A stretch of 32,713 nt of DNA. Source: Flectobacillus sp. BAB-3569. GTDB lineage: Bacteria; Bacteroidota; Bacteroidia; Cytophagales; Spirosomataceae. Below the pieces are notes generated by a model, which did not search any database, was not told the DNA's origin, and was given only the letters and a program-made list of their open reading frames with translations. Numbering within the stretch: position 1 is the first letter of the stretch; every line of letters starts with the position of its first letter. This document shows positions 17,563 to 25,416 of the stretch, piece after piece. The stretch is taken from assembly GCF_002270355.1 (NCBI RefSeq), contig NZ_NJFZ01000039.1:1-32713 (forward strand), in the 5' to 3' direction. A program made the position numbers and the translations under genes.

Positions 17563-17912
17563 AATTTCTTTTTCATTGTTTTTTGAATGCTACCAATAAT
17601 TTTCAAAATTTCTTCGGTATCAGTTAAGATACTTTCACTTTGTTCTTTTGTGAGATAGTCAGTATCGGTTAGTAATCTTATCCAATAATGCGTTTCTCTT
17701 GTTTCTTTGTATGCAATGGTCAATTTTGCAAAAAAATCTTTTTCACTTTGACCACCAATGGCTTCTTCTATATTTGCACCAATTGAAGTTCCACTTCGCA
17801 ACAGTTGTTTGCTCAATACAAATTCCTTTTTCTCCTCACATAAGTATTTATAAAGCTTCACAATACGTATTGCAAAAGCATAACTTTTATCCCTGACTAC
17901 ATTATCTTTCAT
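17550..17912 (-). CDS. four-helix-bundle protein (S23 / 23S rRNA intervening-sequence family)
   Basis: The 120-residue protein shows the family words VRDKSYAFAIRIVKLYKYL, LSKQLLRSGTSIGANIEEA, KDFFAKLTIAYKETRETHYW and ends in a lysine-rich tail. Members form small all-helical pentamer-like bundles; relatives include the Avd accessory protein of diversity-generating retroelements. No reverse transcriptase or template repeat is seen here. The gene lies between hsdS (stop 22 bp upstream) and hsdM (97 bp downstream), on the operon strand, and is flanked by AATTACGA repeats on both sides. This suggests it arrived as a mobile unit. Role in restriction is not indicated. Confidence 0.9.
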   Translation of the reverse strand: MKDNVVRDKSYAFAIRIVKLYKYLCEEKKEFVLSKQLLRSGTSIGANIEEAIGGQSEKDFFAKLTIAYKETRETHYWIRLLTDTDYLTKEQSESILTDTEEILKIIGSIQKTMKKKLNYE

Positions 17913-17930
17913 ATATTCAATTATTAATTG

Positions 17931-18008
17931 TCAATTAGGAATTACGAATTTTTACTTTTTTCACTTTTTTTTCATTCGTCATTCGTAATTTTTCATTCGT
18001 AATTTTCT
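17931..18008. repeat. AATTACGA/CATTCGTAATT repeats overlapping the hsdS 3' end
   Basis: GGAATTACGAATTT and then ATTCGTCATTCGTAATTT and CATTCGTAATTTT lie here. On the minus strand they are read as the last 22 residues of HsdS (ITNEKLRMTNEKK and on to KIRNS), a low-complexity tail unlike the rest of the protein. Confidence 0.8.
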
Positions 18009-19511
18009 TCAAAAGTTCACTGGCTGGCTCGTAGTCTGCTTCTTGTTTGCATTGCTGTATTTCGGCCTCGGTGAGTAGTTTGCCTTCAAAGGCTTTTTTG
18101 AGAATACTTTGGCGTAATGCTTCGGCTTTTGCTAGGCTTTCTTTGATACTTTGCTCCATCTTATCGCAAACCGATAAACGCCTTTCTATTTCTTGAACGA
18201 TTTGGGTTTGTTCTGATAAAGAACTTAAAGGGAATGGCAATGAATTACATTTATCTTTATTTATATATTGGATAGTTGTTGATGTAGAAATCCTTTCATA
18301 GAAATTTTTATTTAACCTGATATAGTATGCCAATAGTTTTGGTAAATAATATTTTTCTGGCAAAAAGGCGTGTAACTGTTGATTAATGACTATTTCTTTT
18401 TCAACAATTGAACTCAATCCAAGTGTTCCAACACAAGTCATTATTACACTATTGACAGGAATTACTCTTGCGTTGTATTTTTCAGCCTCATTTTTTGTTA
18501 ATCCTAGTTCAATTTTTGAATAATCAAGCTTGATTAATTTCTCATCCAGATCAGGGGTTGTAATCCATTTAATATCTCCTGAAAATGATTTTGGTTTATC
18601 TCTATTGGGTACTATACAATCACAGATATTACCTATTTCTGAGTAAAACCAACAATCAGGGATAATTGATAATTCTTTCAAATCATTTTCTTCTAATAAA
18701 ATCAATTCCTTTAGTTGTGTCGGCTTGCTTGGCTTCTTCTCAACTTTCCCATCTTTCTCCCATTTCTTCACTGCTTTTTTCCATTCTTCAATCTGTTGAT
18801 TGTAGTGGTTTTGGCGTTCTTGTTTTATTTGTTGGAGTAGTTCTTCGGCGGTTGGCAGGTTTGTTTGTTTTTCTCGCCATTCTCTGGTGAGTTCGCCCTC
18901 AAACGCCTTTTTCAACACCGCTTGCCTGTAGATTTTCAACTGCTCTTGGGCTTTTTTGAAATTAGCAATGCCGTTGTCTAAATCAGAAAACAAGGCTTCG
19001 ATTTTGGACACGATGGCTCGTTGGATGGGGAGGGGAGGGATAGGGAAAACAAAATCTAAAATATGTTCTCTTTTTAAATTATTGATATTTGACCCTTTGG
19101 AAATCTCACTAATATTCTTTCTAAAATCATTTGATTGAAAGAAATATGAAATGTAATTGCCTGAGAGGTTTTCATTTGGTCTAAATACAGAACAAAAAGC
19201 TCCAAAGCTGCCCTCATAATGACCTTTTGACTGTGCAGATTTTCCGACAAGATGTTTACTTCCACTTGACATCGCTATCAAAATATCATTGGGTATAATT
19301 TTCTGAAAGTCATCAATTATTTTTTTTCAACATATTTAATGTCATCAAAATTTAGCCTGTTATCATTGATATTATTCGCTCTTAAAATCGGCAAATAATT
19401 ATCTTTCGGTATATCGGAAGCTTGATTTTTATTGTAGGTAATTCCCCTAATGAGTTCACCAAACTCTTCCGCCTTGCATTCAATCCAATCTTCTCTCATT
19501 TTATTCATCAT
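17935..19511 (-). CDS. hsdS: type I restriction-modification specificity subunit HsdS, frameshifted
   Basis: Two frames form one HsdS of about 525 residues. The first (19511-19317) starts MREDWIECKAEEFGELIRGI and breaks at IKYVEKK in an eight-base run (19320-19327). One more base continues it as KIIDDFQKIIPNDILIAMSS. The protein has two target-recognition domains (about 1-170 and 265-430). Each is followed by a conserved helix (FPIPPLPIQRAIVSKIEALF, RQAVLKKAFEGELTREWREK; SSLSEQTQIVQEIERRLS, RQSILKKAFEGKL) that spaces the half-sites. A charged insert (EEWKKAVKKWEKDGKVEKKP) lies in the first spacer. The last 22 residues come from an AATTACGA repeat. The start overlaps the end of the yhcG-like gene by 11 bases. 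Confidence 0.92.
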
Positions 19512-20529
19512 TTGTATTAAAAATTACGGCCAATTGTTCGGCACTTGGTAGGTTTTGGGCAATTTCCTTGGGTAGCTGCGAGTAAGTATAAGTGGCTACG
19601 CCCATCGGCTTGTTTACAATTTCCAGTGCGTATTCTACCGTAAGCTGGCTTTTGGTTTTGCATAGCAGTATGCCAATACTGGGGTTATCTTCGGGATATT
19701 TGACGGTTTTGTCGAGTAAGTGCAAATACCAATTGAGTTGTTGGCTGTATTCGGGTTTAAACTCGTTTACCTTTAACTCAATCGCAATCATTGATTTTAA
19801 TTTGCGGTGATAAAACAGTAAGTCCACAAAGTACTCTTTATCATCGAGTTCCAACCGAAATTGCTGTCCCATAAAGGCAAAATCACTCCCAAACTGCCCA
19901 AGCATTTTGGTGATATTTGCCACTAGGGCATTTTGGAGTTGCCTTTCGGTGTGGTGGTCGGGCAGGTTCAAAAAAGAAAGGTCATATTCGTCCTTAAACT
20001 GTAGGTGATAAGCAGCTATCTCCTGCGAGCTTAGCGTTTTATCAAAGTTGCTTTGAAACTGTAGGTAATTGGCATACAGATCAAACCTAATTTTTTCCTC
20101 CAGTATGCTTCTACTCCAGGCCTCTGTCTGAGCTTTTTCTAAATAAAATGCACGTTCGGCTTTGTCTTTTATCTTGCTAAAAATTAAAGAGGTATGTCCC
20201 CAGTGCAATTTCGCCACAAGCTGTGGCGAAATTGCATTTTCTTGCATTTCTTCATACACCAATTTCATACGGTGTAAGTTTCTTTCCGAAAAACCTTTTA
20301 CACCATTAAACTCCGCTTGCAGGTCTTTGGAGAGTTGTTGGATCACAGAAGTACCCCAGCCCGTTTTTGTTTTCTCAGAAATTATTTTTCCAATATCCAA
20401 ATACGCCAAAATCATCTCCGAATTTACGGCACTATAGCTATTGTATTGTGCTTGTAAGACTCTTTGCTTTAAAGAAATCAGCGTTTGTAAGTAATCCTTA
20501 TTTTCTACTTCGTTCATCATGCTGTTCAT
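19501..20529 (-). CDS. YhcG/DUF1016 family PD-(D/E)xK nuclease domain protein in the restriction operon
   Basis: This 342-residue protein has an N-terminal DUF1016 domain (EMILAYLDIGKIISEKTKTG, FSERNLHRMKLVYEEM, LHWGHTSLIFSKIKDKAERA) and a C-terminal PD-(D/E)xK domain with D236 (EYFVDLLFYHRKL) and E251-x-K253 (MIAIELKVNEFKPEY). A perfect palindrome at 20204-20236 encodes about residues 99-108, directly before L108-x-W110. It lies between the GxxExxY gene and hsdS, overlapping hsdS by 11 bases, so the two are co-translated. Association with type I restriction operons is common for this family; its job there is not established. It is only distantly similar to the solitary copy at 2891. Confidence 0.9.
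   Translation of the reverse strand: MNSMMNEVENKDYLQTLISLKQRVLQAQYNSYSAVNSEMILAYLDIGKIISEKTKTGWGTSVIQQLSKDLQAEFNGVKGFSERNLHRMKLVYEEMQENAISPQLVAKLHWGHTSLIFSKIKDKAERAFYLEKAQTEAWSRSILEEKIRFDLYANYLQFQSNFDKTLSSQEIAAYHLQFKDEYDLSFLNLPDHHTERQLQNALVANITKMLGQFGSDFAFMGQQFRLELDDKEYFVDLLFYHRKLKSMIAIELKVNEFKPEYSQQLNWYLHLLDKTVKYPEDNPSIGILLCKTKSQLTVEYALEIVNKPMGVATYTYSQLPKEIAQNLPSAEQLAVIFNTNDE
20204..20236. repeat. perfect palindrome inside the operon yhcG-like gene
   Basis: TGCAATTTCGCCACA (20204-20218) and TGTGGCGAAATTGCA (20222-20236) are perfect 15-bp arms around AGC. The position in the protein matches that of the unrelated palindrome at 3162-3190 in the other yhcG-like gene. Confidence 0.92.
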
Positions 20530-20578
20530 TTATCTGAACCTTTGATTTTTGTGATTAATGGATTTTCACGATTTTGGC

Positions 20579-20982
20579 TTACGATAGGATTCCCTTGTTT
20601 TTTTGGTTGAATTTTTTATTGATTAATCTTTTAAACTCAAGGCTTTTTGCTCCAAAGTTGATGAGTAGCCCAATTTCTAAATCGTATGCTTCCAAATAAT
20701 TAATGGCTTGCGCCAAGTGCACATCTTCTAATTGGGTTAAAGCCTTTAGTTCAACCGATATTTTTCCATCAACCAGAAAATCGACCCGCCTTGTGCCTAT
20801 TTGTTGTTCTTTATAGTAAATGGGCATTTCATACTCTCTTGTTGCCGAAATAGACTTTAATCCAAACTCAATATCTAAGGCTCTTTGATAAATGACTTCT
20901 TGAAAACCATTTCCTGCACTTCCATTGCACAACCTATAATCAATCCCGTTAATTCGCTGTATTTGTATTGTTCATTAATCAT
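20579..20982 (-). pseudogene. GxxExxY family protein (PDDEXK_3-like), frameshifted
   Basis: The frame from the ATG at 20982 reads MINEQYKYSELTGLIIGCAM EV, the usual start of GxxExxY proteins, then is lost. The rest follows in another frame from GNGFQEVIYQRALDIEFGLK, which contains the signature G-x-x-E-x-x-Y. A possible nuclease set comes next: VDFLVDGKISVELKA (D, then E-x-K). The residues normally between (about HKTL) are missing, so a deletion of roughly 10 bp, not a homopolymer slip, caused the shift. The protein was probably about 125-130 residues long and single-domain. It lies between hsdR and the yhcG-like gene. Confidence 0.8.
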
Positions 20983-21020
20983 AAAATCAATTAATCTGTT
21001 TAATCAAAGGTTCGGATATT

Positions 21021-23837
21021 TTATGCGGCCAATACTTCATTCAATTCCTCAATAATCTGTATCATTTCTGCACCAAAAAGTTGGTACATCTTGCCTCTTC
21101 CTCCTTTCTCGTCAAATGGCGTATAGTCAAGATCGTCAATTTCAATATGATAGGAATTGACCACATGGTTTTTGAGTTCACGGAGCCAGTCCATTTGCTC
21201 GGGCGAAAAACGGTTGTGATTACCCGTATGTTGTTTAAAAATCCACTTGTTAAAATTGTCCTCAATGGTTTTATCAAAGGCTCTCAATTCATTATCAATG
21301 CCACAGGCACGGCGAATTAACGAAATTAAAGCGGTTAATTCATCAATTGGCTGCTTACTTTTTACCTCTTCAAGCTGACTATATGCCTCCCACAAGTAAT
21401 GTGGTGCCAAGGTTGGTTTATCTAATTTGAGTTTATCAAACACCTCTTTAATCATCTTGAAGGTAACATTCCTACGGTTGTAGGGCTGCTTATAAAAAAT
21501 AGATAGCGCTTGAATTTCGTCTTTGTTGGCTTCGAGATACTCGCCAAAGCCCTGTACTAATACCCTAGCCTTATCTACCGAAGTAGTATCCCATTCCGAC
21601 TTAGTGACGGTGTCGATATTGTGACTATCAATGATTTGGTCGTGCTCTTGTCTCACTTTTTCGATATAGTCATTAAGCTTACCATTGAAAGTCGAAGCCG
21701 CTGTTTCTATCAGTTGCTGTTGAGCCTCTTGATGAGCTTGTTCTATCAGCAGGGGCGTTCGGTCATGTACAGGAGTAGCCTCCATAATAGACAGAGCTTT
21801 TATCTCTATTTCGTCCTTGTCAAAAGCCGAAAGTAATTCCTTACTGATTTGTTTGAGGCTCTTACCTTTAGAATATTCCAGAAGTTTTTCTTTTTCCTTC
21901 TCCGTAATTTCTTTTTCCAATCGAATAAGGCGATTGGCCAAGGAAAGAAATAGGTCCTCTTCGGCAACCCCCATCGTTATAGCGCCCAATAAGTCTTTGA
22001 GGGCAACGGTTGGTTTACGTTCGAGCGGACGGCTATCTGTTTTTTTGGATTTGGTCACACCAACGGCATCCACGATGATAAAATGCGTTTTAGCTCTGGC
22101 CGTTCTAGACACCATTTGCAAACTATCGTGGTTGATGGTGCGCGTACCTCTCCCCTTCATTTGCTCAAAGTAGTTGTTGCTTTTTACATCACGCATAAAA
22201 AGCAAAACCTCCAAAGGCTTTACATCCGTACCCGTTGCAATCATATCCACGGTAACGGCAATCCGTGGATAATAAGAATTGCGAAAGCGATTCAGTACCG
22301 ATTTGGGATCTTCCTGAATCTTGTAGGTAAGTTTTTTACAGAAGTCATCACGTTCGTCAAATTCCTCACGAATGATTTTGATAATATCGTCGGCGTGACT
22401 GTCAGTTTTGGCAAATACGAGGGTTTTAGGCACTTCGTATTCCCCATTTTCGTCTTTTCTATTGGGGAAAATTTCGGTTTGTAAAGCCCTTTTAAACGCA
22501 CGAATAATTGTTCGGATTTGACTTGGGTTTACTACCTTTTTATCCAAATCATTGCGGGTATAATCCGTATCTTCATCTTCCTGTTGCCAGCGCGTTTTTC
22601 GAGTTAGCTTGTCACGTCTATCCACAAACCAACCCGCCTGAATCGTACTGCCTTTTTGTGAAATTTCGGTTTCGATGGTATAAACATCATAAGGTACGTT
22701 TACGCCATCCACGACCGATTCCTCGTAGGTATATTCGCTCACTACATTTTCCTCAAAAAAGCCAAAGGTTCGTTTGTCGGGCGTAGCGGTGAGTCCAATC
22801 AAGAAAGCATCGAAGTAGTCTAATACTTGTTTCCAAAGATTATAAATCGAACGGTGACACTCATCAATCACAATAAAATCAAACTGCTCGATAGGTACTT
22901 TGGGGTTATATTCAACGGGCAATGCTTGTCTTTTGCCTCGTTGTTGCTCCATCCATGTCGATTCGTTAGGGTTATTATCTTCGGCATGTTCATCCAACTC
23001 TTCACCTTTCAAAATCGCGTACATCCGCTGAATGGTAGAAATACACACCTGACTATCAGAAGCAATATAGCTTGAAGTCAGTCGTTGAACATTGTAAAGC
23101 TCGGTAAATTTTCGGTTGCTTTCATTGGGTTGAAAAGCCATAAACTCCTGTTCGGCTTGTTCTCCCAAATTTTTGGTATCCACCAAAAACAAAATACGAT
23201 TGGCTTTGGCGTGTTCGAGCAAGCGATAGACAAAAGTAGCGGCGGTAAACGTCTTTCCAGCCCCCGTAGCCATTTGAATGAGGGCTTTGGGTCTATTTTT
23301 TTTGAAAGACACCTCCAAGTTTTTAATCGCCTTTATTTGAGCAGGACGAAGTTCTGCCTCATTCAATGAAGGGATACTTAAAAGCCTTGCACGTAAGCTT
23401 TTATCTTTTTGTAACCATTCTGCCAAAGTTTCGGGTTTGTAGAACCAGAATATATTTCGTCCCCTTGGCTTGGGGTCTCTTAAATCTCTGAAACGAGTAA
23501 CAATACCAGTGCTTTCAAAAACGAAAGGCAGAGGGTCGTTATTGAGATATTTTAGCTTAGCGTTCGCATATTCCACCGCTTGGTCTTCTGCTGCTGTAAG
23601 CTTATGGCCCTCGTCTTCTTTTTTGGCCTCGATAATTCCAACAGGCTTTCTATTTACAAAGAGTACATAATCGGCAAAACCAGAAGCTGCTTGATACTCT
23701 CTTACGGCAACACCTCTGCTTGCCCCCAAGTCCACCTCGTTTTTAGATTGTACAAGCCACCCAGCTTCTCTAAGCATGGTGTCTATTTTATCACGGGCTA
23801 TCTGTTCGGGATTTTGGTTTTTATCAGTACTCATCAT
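21021..23837 (-). CDS. hsdR: type I restriction-modification system endonuclease/translocase subunit HsdR
   Basis: The 938-residue protein has an N-terminal nuclease domain with the PD-(D/E)xK set D56 (FADYVLF) and E70-A-K72 (VGIIEAKKE). A superfamily 2 translocase follows, with Walker A ATGAGKT (190-196), DECH (325-328) and TATP (350-353). A later motif VI-like FEQMKGRGTRT and a long helical C-terminal domain (EcoEI type) that docks on the methylase complete it. It pulls DNA past the bound complex using ATP and cuts at a distance when the site is unmethylated. It is the first gene of the minus-strand operon. All key motifs are present and the length is normal. Confidence 0.97.
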   Translation of the reverse strand: MMSTDKNQNPEQIARDKIDTMLREAGWLVQSKNEVDLGASRGVAVREYQAASGFADYVLFVNRKPVGIIEAKKEDEGHKLTAAEDQAVEYANAKLKYLNNDPLPFVFESTGIVTRFRDLRDPKPRGRNIFWFYKPETLAEWLQKDKSLRARLLSIPSLNEAELRPAQIKAIKNLEVSFKKNRPKALIQMATGAGKTFTAATFVYRLLEHAKANRILFLVDTKNLGEQAEQEFMAFQPNESNRKFTELYNVQRLTSSYIASDSQVCISTIQRMYAILKGEELDEHAEDNNPNESTWMEQQRGKRQALPVEYNPKVPIEQFDFIVIDECHRSIYNLWKQVLDYFDAFLIGLTATPDKRTFGFFEENVVSEYTYEESVVDGVNVPYDVYTIETEISQKGSTIQAGWFVDRRDKLTRKTRWQQEDEDTDYTRNDLDKKVVNPSQIRTIIRAFKRALQTEIFPNRKDENGEYEVPKTLVFAKTDSHADDIIKIIREEFDERDDFCKKLTYKIQEDPKSVLNRFRNSYYPRIAVTVDMIATGTDVKPLEVLLFMRDVKSNNYFEQMKGRGTRTINHDSLQMVSRTARAKTHFIIVDAVGVTKSKKTDSRPLERKPTVALKDLLGAITMGVAEEDLFLSLANRLIRLEKEITEKEKEKLLEYSKGKSLKQISKELLSAFDKDEIEIKALSIMEATPVHDRTPLLIEQAHQEAQQQLIETAASTFNGKLNDYIEKVRQEHDQIIDSHNIDTVTKSEWDTTSVDKARVLVQGFGEYLEANKDEIQALSIFYKQPYNRRNVTFKMIKEVFDKLKLDKPTLAPHYLWEAYSQLEEVKSKQPIDELTALISLIRRACGIDNELRAFDKTIEDNFNKWIFKQHTGNHNRFSPEQMDWLRELKNHVVNSYHIEIDDLDYTPFDEKGGRGKMYQLFGAEMIQIIEELNEVLAA

Positions 23838-24330
23838 TCAATCTAGGTATGGTGCGGTAGTAAACTTCATTTTGTGGGTTAAATTTAGCTTATTTTTTAT
23901 GTTTTAGGTAAAAAATTTGGATAAAATAAGCTTGCTTCGGTAGGCTGGAGAAGTCTGACTATACATTAAGCGATTCAACCAAACTTACCGATGACATGCG
24001 CTAAATGCTTATGGCTTTGATTTTGGGGAAGAAGTTGGCGAACAAACTGATTTATGGATGGATGATACCCATTGCGTCCGTCCATATGTCTCTTGGGAGG
24101 TATATATTGGCTTCGGAAGAGAGTTCTATTCCAATGAAGTTTTATGTGGCTATTCAAAATCAGCAATTTATGGTGACAAGTTTTGTTGTTAATTGGTGCA
24201 AGAATCATTTCATATCTGAATTTCAAAGAATAAAAGACCCTTATTTACCGAAAGCTAAAGAATTTGGACTAGTATTATGAAATATAAAAAATGACATTTA
24301 TTCCCATGCTCACTACAAACTTAAGTATTA
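23838..24330. other. region upstream of hsdR with gene debris
   Basis: An inverted repeat AGCTTATTTT (23887-23896) / AAAATAAGCT (23923-23932) lies about 50 bp ahead of hsdR and could be an operator. From about 24000 to 24280 two plus-strand frames look like pieces of one broken gene: one reads YGFDFGEEVGEQTDLWMDDT and RPYVSWEVYIGFG, the other SIPMKFYVAIQNQQFMVTSF and KDPYLPKAKEFGLVL. I do not recognise the family, and neither piece has a convincing start. Confidence 0.4.
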
Positions 24331-24637
24331 GTGCAGAATTATATTTAAGTTTTGTGTTTTAGGGACAAGGCAACAGGCACAAGGCACAGAGTGTTAAAAT
24401 GTTTTTTATTGCCCACAGCCATGCTTTTTTCCAAAACCCACCGCCGAAAGCCGATACCTGAAAGCCCCAAGCATAATCTTAAATTTTATTTTAGGGACAA
24501 GGCAACAGGTACAAGGCAAAGAGTGTTAAAATGTTTTTGACGATCTTGGACATTCATTTTTCCCATAGCCCACCGCCGAAAGCCGATACCTGAAAGCCCA
24601 AAGCACAATCTTAAATTTTATTTTGCCCACTAACTTA
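24331..24637 (+). repeat. dispersed intergenic repeat, tandem pair in forward orientation
   Basis: The block runs from GTGCAGAATT to CCCACTAACTTAT. Its core is duplicated head to tail with a 132-bp step: TTTTAGGGACAAGGCAACAG at 24357 and 24489, each followed by GAGTGTTAAAATG and CACCGCCGAAAGCCGATACC. The two units differ by several substitutions and by sequence in the middle. Confidence 0.85.
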
Positions 24638-25416
24638 TGATATTTACTTATGGCACAGTGGACGTTCTGTTTTCTTGTGCCATTTTTATTTTAAATCTAT
24701 TGTGTGTGTTATATTTAATTTTACTTCTAAAAGCATAACATCCCAATGTCAACTGCCCTATAAAAGTCGTTTTTTTGATTAATTACAATAACTGTTTTTC
24801 CAAGTGGACATTTTGTCCGCTTGGTAACCCACTCAATCTGACCCAATATAGAAATACCCTATAAAAGTCGTTTTAATTTAAAATAGGAATATTTTTACTA
24901 TCCCAAAATCGATGGTAAGACGGTAGGGAATTTGAAATATTTAGTTTCAAAGAGTTGATTTCAGAGTACCCATAAAAGTCGTTTTAAAGCTTCTGTATTT
25001 TATAAATTTTGGCAGAAAAAGGGTTGTTCATATTTGAATTTCATTCACTTGTAACATGATTATGAATTTGTCAGCTAGCTATTGTTCTAATTTTTGAACT
25101 ATTCGGTTTGATCATTAGTATATTCTCCGAATTAAATTTTTAAACCTTTCGTTTAGATTAATTTGACTAAAAAAGAGAAGCCCACATGTCGATATAAATA
25201 TCTTATCAAAATAGACAAGAGTAGTATTTATACAATGCGTTACCGTTGAATTATTCTTACCGATTTATCAAGCTGATGTTGAACGTATAGGAAAATAGGT
25301 TACACCTTTTCCTTTTTAGCCAAAAGTATAAACTATGATATACATTCTTATTCGTACAGCTTAATGCGTAATCATATAACATAAAGTCATATAATTACGC
25401 ATCACTTCAATTTGGA
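24638..25416. other. non-coding region with an 18-bp motif in three copies
   Basis: No gene is seen. A terminator-like hairpin ATGGCACA/TGTGCCAT followed by five T lies at about 24652-24687. CCCTATAAAAGTCGTTTT occurs at 24756 and 24857, and with one base fewer at 24969. Between the first two copies lies an 11-bp inverted repeat (CCAAGTGGACA / TGTCCGCTTGG, one G-T pair). The rest is AT-rich with nothing recognised, up to the terminator of the dehydrogenase gene. Confidence 0.55.
25364..25402 (-). terminator. hairpin after the PQQ dehydrogenase gene
   Basis: ATGCGTAAT (25364-25372) pairs with ATTACGCAT (25394-25402) around a 21-nt loop, 14 bp past the stop codon of the minus-strand gene. Confidence 0.5.

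Noticed and set aside
17454-18008. Diversity-generating retroelement, because S23 proteins are related to Avd and lie next to the variable hsdS
   Set aside because: No reverse transcriptase and no template/variable repeat pair with adenine-specific differences are visible.
24756-24985. CRISPR array from the repeated CCCTATAAAAGTCGTTTT
   Set aside because: Only three copies, with spacers of 83 and about 94 bp, and no cas genes. The spacing is far too long and irregular.
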